Shown here: positions 33,601 to 48,600 of the stretch, piece by piece
How positions within the stretch are numbered: the first letter of the stretch is position 1
Layout: the number at the start of each line of letters is the position of its first letter
Source of the DNA: Parus major
Taxonomy: Eukaryota; Chordata; Aves; Passeriformes; Paridae
Reading direction: 5' to 3'
Assembly (NCBI RefSeq): GCF_001522545.3
Contig: NC_031770.1
Coordinates: forward strand, 107,362,130-107,426,129
DNA: 64,000 nucleotides
The notes under the pieces: generated by a model
Database searches by the model: none
The model's input: the letters and a program-made list of their open reading frames with translations, nothing else
What the model was told of the DNA's origin: nothing
Program-made: the position numbers and the translations under genes

Positions 33601-36600
33601 TGTTAGGAGACAGGACAGGGAAGGGAAGGGAAGGGAAGGGAAGCTGAAATATTAAAAAATATACAGGAGGGTGGAGTTTTTGCTAAAAACAGTGTAGACT
33701 GAAATAATAGGATTTTTATAGTATTGGTACCTTGCTGTGGCAGCCAAGGGATGCAGTAGGTAATCCATCCCTTGGGTTCTCTAAGTCCACGTAGGTTGTA
33801 TTGTTTGAACTGCAATGTAATTCAAATATAAAGTGTTAATTAAGAGAAGGAATCTCTTCTACTATGCAATTTCCTTGTGGTCATAAGTCTGCAATTTTTG
33901 GTGTGCTTCATGTTCACCTTTGTGCAGTTCTGAGCCAAGGTGTGCAGACAGCAGGAATGGTCAGGTCCTCCCTGCTGACCTCTCAGCAGCACTGAAGTCG
34001 TGCTGGGGCTCCTGCAAAGTGTAACAGTGTACTGACAGGAAATCTTTCTTTGTTCCAGCATGGACCTGTGTTCACAATATTTGCTCTGGGAAAACGGTTC
34101 ACTTTTGTGACTGAGGAGGAAGGAGCTGAAGCATTTTTTAAATCTGAAGACTTAAATTTTGAGCAGGCGGTACAACAAGCTGTCAAGAATGCCGGTAACT
34201 GAGACCTGTCTCTTTTTTAAAGGAAACCAAATCTAGTTACTTGGGAACATTAAATCCCAACCAAAAGCCTGGTGGCTTTTTGATCATGCCTTAAATGCTT
34301 ATTTTAATTCATGACCATGCTATGAAATGGTGAAATTCAATTTTTTCATGATGACCCAGTACTGTAAACTGGCTGAGGGATTTGGATTCAGTGTCAAGGA
34401 ATCAGAAGTTTCTGATCCAGGGACTGTTACTACTTTTACCATCCAGCAACTCCAGTTTGAGGTCAGGTCCTCTGCTGTGACTAGACACCCCACCTGCATG
34501 TACCCTGTTAAGAGCAGTTGTAGGTAATTCTATCACTTCATTGGAAAATCAGCTTGCAGCAATAATTAGTTGCTACACAATAGTAGAGCAGTCATTAGAA
34601 AAGGATGAGATGTTTATGAGAATGTACTGCTATAGCATGGAGACACAAACTTTTTTTCTTTGGATAAATTATTTTTAACTTCATTCAGTTTTATGGTGCA
34701 CCTGCACATCTCTGTACATCCCACTGGGGGGAAGTCTCTGGATTGTTGGTTCTGGCACTGAAGCTTCATGAAGCAAGATGTTACACAGATTGGGAGAACA
34801 GAGTCATTACTGAAATCTTCACATGGTTACGAGGCAGCTTCCAGGGAATTTTACTTTAGAAAAATGAGGGTTAAGGCATTTAAATTAAAGTCAAAAGTTA
34901 TGTGTAAAAATGTTCACTCTATCTTTCAGTGAAAAATCTACTTTCCAAAACATTTCTGTTTCATTTTGTTTTTAGTCTCTGTTCCTGCAGAAGCATTTTA
35001 TCAGAACCATGGTAACCTCTACAGCATGATGAAGGGGAAAATGAGTCCCTCTAATCTGCACATGTTCTCGGGCACTTTGTGTAAGGAGCTCCATGAGCAC
35101 ATGGCTCACCTGGGCACGGAGGGCACAGGTGACCTCAATGACCTGGTAAGGTAAGGGAGTTTTGCTGCACAGCTCGAACTCAGGGGTGTCCTACATGGGA
35201 GAGAAATGATTTTGTAAAGCAGCTGGAGCCCAGTCTTACAAAAGTTTTGTCAGGATGCTCATTACAGCTTCATGGCTGCAGGTGGCTCACAGAGTGGACA
35301 GGGTTTCGTGTAAAGGTGTTTCTCCCAGTCAGGAGAAGCATCTGAATTGCCTGTTTGGAAGAAAAAAGGAAACACGAAATGTTCCGACAAACCCTGTTTT
35401 CCAAAAGATGGGATAAAAGCTTCACATATTTATGAAGAACTTAGGAACAGACAAAATGCTTAATCTTCTGCAGGTTGAAACTTTTCATGTTTGAGCCAAG
35501 CTTAGATTGAAGCTTAACTAAGGCCCTCTGCCACTGACTTAGCTGCCAGAACTTCACATAAAAAAAATAAAAATGTTTTATGTGACAGCAACAAAGCTTT
35601 TAACTCCTTCTTTTTCCTGATTATCTGGGGCAGCACCTATATCTTGTCAGTCCATCTGTACTAAAAGCTGAATATTCAGTGGAATCACAGAATGGTTTGG
35701 GTTGGAAGGAACCTTAAAGATTCTGTTATTCCATCCCCTGCCATGGTCAGGGACACCTTCCACTAGAGCAGGCTACTCAGAGCCCCATCGAACTTGACCT
35801 TGAAGACTCCCAGGGATGGGGACAGCTACTGCCTTTGGTTTGGACCTGTTTCTAATGCCTCACATTCAGATTGTCTTCTGCTGCCTTTTTCTGCATAATG
35901 CAGTAAGATACAGCTGTTATTGCAATTAAATCTCATCCCCTCTCACTGCAGATATTGCAATTCGAATTAACTGGGGAAAAATGTGAGGGAGAGGGACTTT
36001 GAAATATGATAGGGGGTGATCAGTTCTGCTTTGCTAAATAAAGTAAAAGTATTGGAATGCAACATTCTGAATAATTGTTATTTAGCTGCCTCAGAATGAA
36101 ACCCATACAGCCACCAGATGGCCCCCTCTTCCTAATTACAGAAAATCAGAAAAGGGAGTGCTATTCTCTGAAATACTCACTTGGCAGCATCTGGGACACA
36201 GCAAAGGCTGCACAAGAGTTTCTTGAGTACAGGAGAAGGGTCTTAGGAAGGAGCTCAGAGTTTGCAGGATAACAGAGTGAGAAAGAGTGAGATGAAAAGA
36301 AACCAAAAAGGTGTTATCTGCCCAGGAAAGCTGCAGCCAGAGGACAGATGTTTCAGGATGTTTGGTCCAGAGGGGTTTGTACAATGCCCAGAAGGTTCCT
36401 GTGGGTCAAGCTGACATGAGAGGGGTGATTACTGGGGAGAAGGGGACCTCAGAGGTCAGAGCCTTTCTGCTCTTACTCATGAGACCAAACCCTAACTCGT
36501 GAAGTTCAGCCATGTGTAGAAGACCAGATTGAGGTCTCTGTATCTCCTGCCTCTGTTTAAAATCTGAAATCAGTGTGTGGGTGAGGTGTGAGCCTTGTGC

Positions 36601-39600
36601 CAGCCCTTCCATACTGGTGTGACCCTTGAGTCCTACAGCTTCCAGGGCTGGCAATCCAGTGCTGCGTCCTGGTCTAAAACTCCTGCACCAGCTTCTCTGT
36701 GGCCCCTAAGTCTTGGGAACCTTGTCCTTGCAGGCATGTCATGTATCCAGCGGTGGTGAACACCCTGTTTGGGAAGGGCATCTGCCCAACCAGTCCGAGT
36801 GAAATCAAGGAGTTTGAAGAGCATTTTCAGAAGTATGATGAGGACTTTGAATATGCTTCTCAGATGCCCGAGTGCTTCCTGAGGTAAAGGGGCAGAGATG
36901 ATGATTGTGGTGTACCCACTACAGACATTTATCTTGTTGCAGTATCAGCCATGGGAGACATTTCTCCTGGAGGATGATGCCCAGTTCATATTGATGGTGT
37001 GCCCTCAGGTGAAGTAGACTTTTAGCTAAATGCTTCAAAAAAGTTCTGACCTTATCTTGTGTATTTTCCTGGTACAAAGCAGAAACAACCTGGCTTAGGT
37101 GAGCAGAGCCCAGCTTGGAACTGTCAGGGAGCAGCAGAATAGGGTGAAGGGCAAAGGCCTGAGCCTAAGTGTTAGTCCCAAGCTCAGGGGGCCTCCAATG
37201 AGGTGTCTCTCTGCTCTTTTCCACACCACAGCTGTTTTCCCAATACTAGTCCCAGGTTACATGGCTGCACTGTCACAGAATTGACCTTGGGTAGAGACAT
37301 CCAAACCCTGAGGAGGTTCTTCCAGACACTGTCAGTGCTCTCAGGGCCATCATTGCACTTTAGCACCTCAAAATACCTTCAGAAGGAATTGAAGATACTC
37401 TAAAAATGTGGCCTTGATTTTCTTCAAGAGGATCATTCTTAAAAAGTTTGGCCTAAGCAACCTGTCCAAATCAACAATGAAAACCTGTCATTGAAAGGTA
37501 TGAAAATGTAGGCGTATTACAGTCCCACATCCTGGCTGCAAGAGGAGGTCTGGCCAAGGTGAAGCCTTGGATGTGCTGTTCCTCATGCCAGTCATCACTT
37601 CTGTCAGTCAGACTGACACTTGGCTGTTCACCAGCTGACTGCTGTCCAGGGGCTTTTGTAAAACAACCCAAGGAGTGCTTCTCATGGAAAAGGAAATGTT
37701 GGTTTGTGCTGCTTCAGTTCAGTGCTTCTTGTTTTTCTTTACAGGAACTGGTCTAAATCCAAAAAATGGCTTCTAAAATTATTTGAGAAAGTAGTGTTGG
37801 ATGCTGAAAGGACCAACCCTTCAGAGACTGCCTCCAAGGTAAACATCCGAGGCTAAGAAATAAGATGACTTTGTTGTATATTCTGACTGAAGTGATGGAG
37901 GGCAGGAATTACTTTAGTACTGGAAGAAGTAAGTCAAATATGCCAGCTTTTATAGCTATACCCAAATGTTCCAGTATTGCTGTCACCTGCAGTAGGACAG
38001 ACCCATAACTTTGACTCCTGTTCCTCCATTTAGTTTATTTCAAGCAATTCTGAGAATTAACATCTTCCCCTTAGGAATTTTCAGGCAAGGGTTCAGAGCT
38101 ATGACCCATCCTCAGCCTGCAGTATCACACTGCAGTGAGCAGTTGAAAGAGGTGAGAGAAAGACCCTTCAGTTGTTTATCTGAGGGCACCGTGCTGTGAA
38201 ACTTCCAAACCCTACATGTGCTATTTATAAAGCCTGGTGTAGATTGAGCAGATCCTTCAACAGCCAGACTGGTAGAAAATAGCAGATTACTGGATTGGAA
38301 GCCAAGTACCCTAAATACTGATTGTGTCAAAGCTGAGATAAATTGTTCCCCTGGTTATTCTCCTTGGCTCTGGCAGAAATTCTGCTGATAGGGCTGACAA
38401 ACGTGACGGCAGACTGGCCTGGGAATTTTGATCTACCAAATGGTTGTAGAACAGACTATTAAACAAAACAGGTTTTATTTAGACTTCAAAAGCTTTACAT
38501 ACCATAATTTCTTTAATAAAATAAACCAGATTAGCAGAAAGAAAGAGAAGGCTGGAGAGGAGCTGGTGGGAGGTAAGAAGGTGCAGGAAGTAGGAAGCAC
38601 AAACTTGGGCATCTTAGGTTGGATGGGAATTTTGAAAAAATCAGCCATTTTTTATTCAAGGTCAGCCTTTTCCTCCTCTGAAAAGTAGGCAGGAAGCTTT
38701 CCCTCAAGTGCATGGTTGCCCTGCATTTAAGGAAATATTATAAACAAAAGCTGATCCTAGAACATTACACAGTTGCTATAGTTTCAAATAATATCAGCCC
38801 ATTGAAGTCACTGCTTAGGTCACCAATGAAGTGCCTGAAACTAGGGAGTTTGCTGATATGTCAGACCATCTCTTTATAGCAAGCACTTTTTTGGCATGAA
38901 CAGAAAGAACATTTTCTTCATTTCCATTCATTCAACTGGCTCATTCCCATTTTCAGGTTCTTTAAAGCAGAGGTGTAGGACAGGGATTAGAATAGAGATT
39001 TTTTTTTCCTTTTTCCCATATACAAGCAACAATGGGGAGTGAGGGAAACCAGTCCTCTAAAACTTTAAGGAAATAAAGAGCAGTGAAAGTATTCAGGAGG
39101 GATTCATGTGGTGCACTGAGTTTTCCTGGACCTCTGCCTGTGTGAATCTCACTTGCTCTTAATAGCTGTCATTTCTACAATGCGCCTTCCAGAAAAGCCA
39201 TAACTAACATTACTTCTCTTCGAGAAACTAGTCCTTGAGTTCTAGTAAGCCCTGCCACAAACTACATTTTAATATATTCTTGGAAATAGAATATTTTCTT
39301 TTATTCTAACAGACACTTCTACAACATCTCCTGGATAATTTACAGGGAAAACATCTAGCTCCCAATTATGGTCTCCTGATGCTCTGGGCTGCCCAAGCAA
39401 ATGCTGTGCCTGTAAGTACATCAGCTACAGAAACACCTTCTCTCTCTCCTGTTCCAAAGCCTGGATTTGGGAAGGAAAGGCTTTGAAGCAGAGGTCACAC
39501 ACACTCCATGGATTCCAAAGAAGGGATTATCACGCCCACATGCATCACTCCAAATATACCCAGGCTGCAATGTCACAGAAGCAATGACAAGAAAAGCTCT

Positions 39601-42600
39601 TCTTGTATTTTTCCTAAATTATGTTGTCCCCTGTCATAACATTTCAGGAACATAAGCCTCACAGCTATTAAGATCACAGTCTTAAGCTGTGAAGAGCATT
39701 TAACTCTGTTTTGAAGCACTGTGGCTGTATTATAGAAAAGACTATTTCAGATACCCCAGTGTTACCAATTGTAAAGAATATCAAAAGCATAATAATAGAG
39801 TAACTTCTTTTGTGTGTAAACCCTAGAGTGATTTTTTATTTTTATTTATTTTTTTTTTTTTTTTCATTTTTGGGAGGTCTGCTGTATAAACGCCAGTGGA
39901 AGAAAAGCAATAGTTTGACTGTAGAGCTGTTAAGTTTTGTCTGTGTTAGAAAAGGATTTGCTGGATTAATGATACTGATATAAGTATGCTAACAAGCCCA
40001 ATATATCTAACACATCTTAGGCTGACCAAAGACATTTATAGAAATTTCTCAGATGAAAAATCCATAGCAGCAAAAACATCCTTTATTTACCATGACTACT
40101 AAGCTCTTTCCAGCACAGTTATGTCCATTACAGATGTGATTTAGAAAAACATGATAGTGAGTTATTTTTATATGTCCCCCTAACGGATATATCTATGTTT
40201 TTTTGGAGATTGGATATTGCTGCAGTTTAGCCTAAGGGAAATGCATCCATTTCAATGAGGTTTCTGTGGATTCACGTGTTGGCATAAGTGGGAGGCATAG
40301 CCTGCTGTCTGTTATCAGGATAACTGACATTCCTTCCACAACACTTACTTCTGTAATATTCAGCTGTAAATAGACATACAGATATTTTTCTGTTTCTCAG
40401 AATAGTCACAACCACTGTTCTGGGGAATGGAATGACGAAAGAAAAGGCCTTTCACCTTCCAAGGGAATTTTTTACAAGTACTTTAAACCCTTTTATCTGA
40501 AACAATTCAGTTATTCCTTCTTAGGCCACGGTGTGAAGCCACAGTGTCCAAGCACTGTACAGGAAAGCTAAGCTACAAGATTTGCTTTGCAGAAGGAGGG
40601 CTGCATCCATGTCAGTCTGTTTGGGAAATGACAGTCAGAGTTTCATCCTTCACCAGCACAGATGGCCCACAACGAGATCTGTGTGCAGGCTGCACCTCCT
40701 GCTAGCTCAGCAAGAGGAGAGAGACTCCTGGCATTGCTGCCAGTCCTTCTGGTTTCATCCTACTTAAGAGGATTTTCTCCTTTCCTAAATTTCTTGATTT
40801 TCAACTTCATTGCATAATCAGTTAGCAAATTATTTCTAAAGGGGATATACTACTCCTTGTTTTGCTGTTAATTAAAACTTTTCCTGCCCATTTTAGTGTG
40901 ACTCACTATGACAATGCCCTGAAAATTATTTAACTGCATTTCTGTAAATGCTAGTATGAATTTATTTTTTTTTCATTCTGTCAGCTAAAACTAATCATTC
41001 ATGATGATTTATTATTTCATTTAACACCTTATTTGAAAATAAAGGATTCTGTGTTTCAAAGCTCAAGGCCAAAGCTATATAATGTTCACTAAAGATAAGT
41101 ACACAGCAGATGACTAGACATAATCTCCCAGGAGCTGAGCCCTTAGATATGGATTTACCCAGGAAGCACAGCTCCCCGGGCAGCTCAACTACAACAGGCA
41201 AATACAAAAAAAAGTGCAAGTGTTTTCACCTGCCTCTGTGATTTGATACAAAGATACTGTCATTCTGTTCCATGTCCCTAAATTCAAAATTTCTGTTTAG
41301 GTTGCATTTTGGACCCTTGCTTTCATACTCTCTAATCCTTCTATTTACAAGAAAGTCATGGAAGACCTGGCTTCTGTTTTTGGAAAAGCAGGTAATAAAT
41401 CTGATTTTGTCCTTCTGGAAGCTGGAAGTGATTTATCCTGTGTTGGCCCAGCTTGGTCAGTGGCTGGGAACAATGAGTGTTCCTGCTAAGGGTGCTACTG
41501 ATAGCAGAGAGTCTAGCTCTCAGGTCTTTACTCAGTACATGCTCAAGATGTATTTTTAAGCAGAACACCTCTGATGTTAGCAGATAGAAGCTGGGAAAAG
41601 AACAGTATGTGTTTGTTTCTTCATTCCTATCATTTAAACTTAGATTTGTGTTTCCCAGTCTTGTGCTTTTTCCAGGCACATACTATAGGGTCAGATGAGG
41701 TCTTTCAGTTCAGGTGCTTTTCATGGTTTGCTGTTCACCAGAGTTACAGCTATTCATGGAAAAAACAGGCCAGGAACTGTTCTCTTTTCTGTCATCAGAG
41801 GCCAATTTTTCCAGCTTGGTTCACCCCACATGAGTAACCTCTTTCTCTCAAAAAGCAGTCACCTATAGGGAGCAGTTGTTCCCATATGCAGTCCCTTGGA
41901 AAATGTTAAACTTTCACAGAAGACTCTTTGTTGACATGGGTCAAAACTGTATCAGGAAACGTGTCAGTAACTAACCAATAAAGAAAATTTATGCAGCCTT
42001 TCTCTTGGCCTTGTTTCATTTGCTAATGTTAACAAGGCCCAAGAGCTCAGCTATGGCTTCTTATCTTGGTGCCTACGGTCCCTGAGATTTCCATGCAGTG
42101 TCCTATGAAAGCACAGAAGAACTAAAGACTTTTAACTTCCAATGTGACTTTGTTTGGCTCCTTCTGTCTAGCACCATATCTGCACCTACCTTAGAGTTAT
42201 TGAATTATGTTCAGTGGCTTTTCTTAAATTTTACTGGTTTGGGTCCATTTATTTACTTTGAAATATAGAGACAATTTTTGGAAGTAAATAATGCCTTGAA
42301 GTCTTAAAATATTTCACCCACAGTCCTAAAGCAAGACATGACAGCCTGTATCAAAACAAGTATGAAATCTAATTTTTACATGGGGTCTTCTTTCTCATGC
42401 CATAACAGGTAAAGATAAACTGGAAGTCTCTGAGGAGGCCCTGAAGAAGATCCCTTTCATTAAATGGTGCACTTTGGAAGCCATACGGTTGAGGTCTCCA
42501 GGTGCAATCACCAAGAAAGTCATAAACCCAATTAGAATTAAGGTGAGGTTTGGTTGTGAGTTTTTTTTCCCCCCAAAGGATGCTGTATGATTTGTCTGGA

Positions 42601-45600
42601 AAGGGCCCTTCTGATAAATCTGGGTAAAATTACAGTGGTAGAGATATTCCCCAGCCTCCCATATATATTGTTTTTAATAGATTTATTTATCATTATTAAT
42701 TTATGAGTGGTTTGGATTCTCCAGCCCACAGTCTTGCCTTCAGTTTTGAATTAAGATTGAATTGAATTGAACTACAGATACTGATGGCATATAAAAGAGG
42801 AATCAGACACAATAAGTATAGTAGAAGGAACCACATTTTAGTAGCTGATAAGACTCCTTTTTGTCCTCTTCACTACCATTCAGAAAGGAGGTGTCAGCAT
42901 CCAGGAATCTGGCAAAGAAATGTTTGGGGAAAACCCCACACTCTTAAGGAGTTAGTGCTCATGATTATTTAAGATTACTCATAAAATAACTAATATCTAT
43001 TGTTATAGAAGGCTTTCTTTGCATTTCTTTGCATTTGAAGGAAATGTTTAACAGTTTTCTTAGAAAAAAGAAAACAGCTCACATGGTAAATGAAGAAGCA
43101 GGAAAGACAGAAGTAATGCTTCTGATTTTTTGATACCTAAAAAAAAACAAATCAGAGCACAAATAATCTTTCCACCTTCTCCACTGTTTAGGTTTTATGG
43201 AAAAAAATAGCAACAGCAGGAAGAAACTTTGAACATGTAATATGGCCACCATGGCTTTATCACCTTCACTTGTATTTTCTTAGGATCTTCCTCTGGTGGA
43301 AGTACCAAGGAGGGACTATTTTGTGAGATTTTTAGCTCTTTTCTTAGAGATTTTTTTCTTTTTTAGAATTTCACCATTCCTGCAGGTGACATGCTGATGT
43401 TGTCACCATATTGGTTGCACCGGAATCCAAAATATTTTCCTGACCCAGAAACATTCAAACCTGTAAGTTGTCTCTCTTAGTGTGGATATTTTGCTGTCTT
43501 TTCTCCCTTTCACTTATTTTACAATAAAAGCATATGGACAAACATGCTTAAATCTGGCTGGAGAATGGTCTTGAATACAGAGACATAAAGGAGGAGCCTG
43601 TAGGAATAAAAAAGACTTTTTAATTCAGTGACATGTTCCAGGTAATATGATACTACTTTAATATCCCTTTGATCTTCACCTTATCACTGTCTAACTCCCT
43701 GAAAGCAGAGTGCAGCCAGGTGGGGATCAGTCTTTTATCTTAAGTAACAACTGATAGGATGAGAGGAACCAGCTTCAAACTGTGCCAGGCGAGGTTTAGA
43801 CTGGATATTAGGAAAAATTTCCTCACTGAAAGAGCTGTCAGGCAATGGAACAGGCTGCCCAGGAAAATGGTGGGATCACCATCCCTGGAGGGATTTAGAT
43901 GTGTAGGTGTGGCACCTGGGGATGTGGATTAGTGGTGGATTGGCAGTGCTGGGTTAATGTTGGACTTGATGATCTTAGAGGTCTTTTCCAACCTAACCTA
44001 TTCTGTGTTTCCAAGTATTCTCCTCTCCCTGTTGGATGATTTCTTGTAGGTATTATCTCTGCTAATTCAGTAGTTAATCTAGTTTCTTGATTATTATTCC
44101 ACTGCAGGTGGCTGTGTGGGCAGGCTTGTAACTGCTCTTTTTAGCACCATCCAATATAGAACAGTTTGTCTTTTTTATAGAAATACATTAAGGAGTAATT
44201 TAAACAAAACTTCCCTTCTAGCAAACTCTTCCCAATTTGAAATCCCTTTTAACAGTTCCTGCTTCTTTGAAATCTGAAGCTGAAATTCTGATGCAGCAGT
44301 TTATTTTTTAGGAACTCTTCCTTTTTTTAAAGAGGAATAGGTGAGTACCCCTTGAACATTGTCATTCCAAATGTATGACCTTGCTTCATCACCACTGAGA
44401 TTTTTTTTCTTTCTTTATTGGATTTTTATGCTGCCAGGTTTCTTCCTCAGAAAGCTCTAAACAGCCCTAGCTGAAAAAAAAAAAACCCTAAAATAGATAA
44501 ATGCAAGATTATGTCTTCTCTGGGACAGCTTCATCAGAGTTTACCACCAGAAGCTTGACAGGGTGTTACTTGGCAGAGTAGCACTGAGCTTGTGGAGGCT
44601 GGTACAGTTTGTCATCCAGCAGTCATGAGATTTGCTTCTCTCAGTGTCACCCACCAGAATTTCAGCCCATATTGCCTTGTTCCTTGTGTTGTCCCTTTCC
44701 TCTCAAAGCAGTTTAGGATGGAGCAGGGATCCCTTTGGGTACAGAGAAGCTGTTTTTTGTGGAGAATCAGTCATCTTCTCACACACCGGCTTACACCAGC
44801 TAAAGCTCATAGACCTTGCATTTGTCTGTGCAGAGTGTCTTAGAAAATCTTTTCTGTGGAAGGTGTGTGTGAGCTATGTGTGTGTCATGGCACAGTTTTG
44901 TCATTTGACAAAATGAGTGGCTGAGGCTTCCCTCAGTACTGGTTGAACATTTGCATTTGTAGATATATTTTAAAAGAGAAGGTTGCATTTTAATAGCTTA
45001 AGATGCAGGAATTGGGAAATGAGGAGGTATAGGAAAACTGCTTTAGGGGTAATTTTGAAAACTTCTCCAGCATTTTAAGGCACCTAAATGTGTTTCAAAT
45101 GGGACCCTAATTTCTTTCCCTGATTTGGTGTTGACTTTTGGATCCAGACTCTAATACCAACAGGTTGAACGCAAAAAAATGGTATTAATGCAACTTTGTA
45201 TTGAGGATTAGCTGTACAAGGTCATTTTTAGCTTGGAGAAATAAAGTTAAGCTTTATTTATATAAGGCTGATTTGGAAAAAAAAAAGTTTCTTCCCACAG
45301 GATCGTTGGAAAGAGGCAAATTTAGAGAAGAATGCTTTCTTGGACAGCTTTGTGGCATTCGGAGGAGGGAAGCATCAGTGTCCAGGAAGGTCAGTGAAAC
45401 AGCTGGGGTTTATTTATTCCCAAACCCTGCAGAGAACAACTCTCTTGAACTGGGCTTCTCTTACTCTTGGAGATAAAGTGTTTGCTTTTCTCTTTGTCAG
45501 TCTCCTAATGTTCAGCATCATCTGCACCTTGTTTAAACTGTTCTGAAAGTAATTTAATTCCTGGAAAAGACAGGTGAAGTCACAGTGAACAGGCAGAATC

Positions 45601-48600
45601 TGAGACCAGTGTATGAAGGAATATTGCCCCCCACCCAGGGAGGAAATTCAGCCTGGTTCTGCCTGTGCTGAGGTTTCTTTTCATCAAGGGAGAGTTGCTC
45701 CACTTCCAAACACACCGTTTTACAGACAGTTATTTAGGTTGCCTTAAAACAGTTCTAAAAAAACCTACAGAACATTTCTCAGGTCTGAGACTCTTTCCAT
45801 TCTCTGTGATGCCATTGACATCTCTGTTGATCTTTAGGTATCTTGACTGACTCCTGTGTGTTTGAATCTGGTCTTTCCATTAGGGCACACAAAATTGTAT
45901 TATGGCTTAAAGTGCAGGTCCTGTCTCACTTCACTCCTCCAGTAATGCCAGCCTTGGTACTTCCTGCATTCCTTCTGCTGTTTTCACTGCTGTCCCTCTT
46001 CCTGGAACAAGTCCCAGGGAGCCAGCTGCTCCTTGTTCCTGTGTTCAAACATCTCTGTGCTCAACCCTCTGCCTTCAAAAGTTGGGCTTCTCCGAGACAA
46101 AAGTGACCAAGAATCCTTAAGCCCAGTCATTTTACCTCGAGTTCCGTGTGGAGAAAGGAATCTGGAGGGTGAGGCAGAGGATCTGCATTTTGGAATCTCC
46201 ACCCTATGGCAAGCTAGACATGAGTGCCAGATAAACTTTGTGAAGGCATTAGCAAAATGAACAAAACTGGTTTCTCCATTTAGGCTTGCCAGAGGGAAGT
46301 GCTCACTTACTGCTGTACCTTGGTAGCTTGTACCACATTCCTGAGCTAAATCTGAGCACAGCCTCATTCCCAGCAAGGGCAACAGCAACATTCACAAGAG
46401 GCATCTGCAGGTAGAGGGAAAGCTGCAAAACAGTGTTTCTGAAAGCTGCTTGTTTGTATATCCTGACCCATATCTTTGTTCAGGCTGTTCTCTGGACTTG
46501 ATAACATCTTTCAAATAAAATTTTGTTCAGAAAGAAAAGTATAACATTTCTACACAGACAACAGATGGAGAATCTTTTTCTTGCTGAGAGACAAAAAAGC
46601 CCTTTCAGACCCTTTGGCAGGCCACGTGGTAACACACACTTTCAGGTTTTTCAGCAATAATTGTAAAAGAATAATGTGATGGTCTTGAAAAAAAAAGAAA
46701 ATTAAATCAAGGGTTGTGGCAAGGATTCCAGGTTGCAGATTTCCCTTCATACAACTGAAAGAAACAATATTTCAAGTTCAGGATGCATTTTTATTTATCT
46801 CAATATTGAGGTCTATAAATGAAATGTATGAAACATTTAATTTCTCCATTGCAGAAGTTCAGCATAAAATTAAAATCTAATTTCATCCAACTGAAAGCTA
46901 GTAAATAACTTATCTGTCCAATATTCTACTGAACTGATGTGGGAAGAGCTCCCAAAAAGCCATTTCTGTGTCATGTTTTTTACCTAAAATTAAAATTTCA
47001 TGTCAGTTTGACTACTTTGGTCAAACCAGGTGGTTATTGCCTGTGTGACTGTGCTTATCTTGCCTGGGTGTGTTGTCCCCTCTGGGTCCAGGGCCCTGCT
47101 GTGCAGAGCTGGGACTGGAAGGACCCACCTTTGCATGGTGCTGCCCTCTTTGAGCTTGGGCTACATCCCACCTGAGCTGGGCTAATAGCTATCAAAATAT
47201 CTCTGTGCTGGACTCACCTGAGCCAAGGCCACCAAAAGCTCAAGGCAATTCCAGAGTGAAATCACGGGGGTAATTTGGATTTGAAGCTGATCCAAACAAG
47301 CTAAAACAAACAAGGATCTTCCTACTCCAGAGCCTGGGATGGGTCCATGAGCAAAGCCTGGTGGCTCTGCAAGAGTTACGTTGGGTCTGTGAGGCTTTTT
47401 AGCTTCCCTTCACACCTGCCAGGCCAACTCCATGTACAGTCATTTAGTCTCTTTCCCTATGAATTCCCCCACAGATGTTTTATCCAGGTTTTCTAGCATT
47501 TCTCTGTAGAAGAGCAAGGTGATAATTCTATTTTAACAGGGTATATAAGACTTATGTCTAAACTCTGCAAGTGAGTAATCCCAAGGCCTCACATAGGTCC
47601 ACACTGGTGAATGCAGAAAACTCTTGTACACATCAGCATTAAAAACCAATAGCCTGGAGGATTTCACCTGCAGTTATCCAAAATCTCTGGCCTAAGAAGG
47701 ACCTTTGGGAGAGTGTTACAGAAAAAAGAAATTGTGCCCTTGGGTCTTCTACTGCATCCTAATGGTGACGCATTAAATAATAACTCCCACTGTCACCGCT
47801 CTCTGATGTCACCAGGCTCCCAGCTGCATTATATAACTTTATATAGCACGATTAGTCATATGGCCTTTTCTGTGTTTGACTGCCTTCTCACTCCTAGGAA
47901 GTTATTTCAAGTCAGCAAGTGTTAGGAGAACATAAATGTTTATACAGTGGAAAAATCCATAATGATAAGGAGCTGGTTTAAAATAGGTGTCAGAGGGATG
48001 CTGTCAGTCCAGTGTTTCACCAGAAAGAAGGGGCAGCCGCCACCTTTGTGTTCTTTGCTGGGTAACAAACCCAAACAAACTACAGCAGTTTTCCTATGGA
48101 AGACAAACTTCTAGGCAGAACTAAAGCACAGAGTGTAAAATGTGTCAAAGACACCCCGTTTCTTACCTGATGATAACACACATGTGATGGTTAGTCTGGA
48201 GGGCCAGTGTTTTCCTACCTTTTCTTGCAGGTGGTTTGCAATCATGGAAATCCAGCTGTTTGTTGTGCTGTTCCTGTACAAGTATGAATTTTTGCTGTTG
48301 GATGCAGTGCCAAAGGAGGTAAGAGATCCATGTATTTGTGCAGCATTCCCCATCTTTATAGCCTTCATTCATCAGGCTCAGCTGAACAACCATGTTTAAC
48401 TGTGGTTACATAGATTTTGAGGGTAGTATCATAAAACATGTAACGAACAACTCTTATCTTTGTTTTAACTCAGAAAATCCAGAGTAATTCCAGCAATTCC
48501 AGTTAGTGGGGCTGCACTGTCTATACAACAACGTGCTTACAAGAATGTTTTGTTTCATCATTGCCTAAACATTACCAGAGATTTGATACTTACTACTCAC

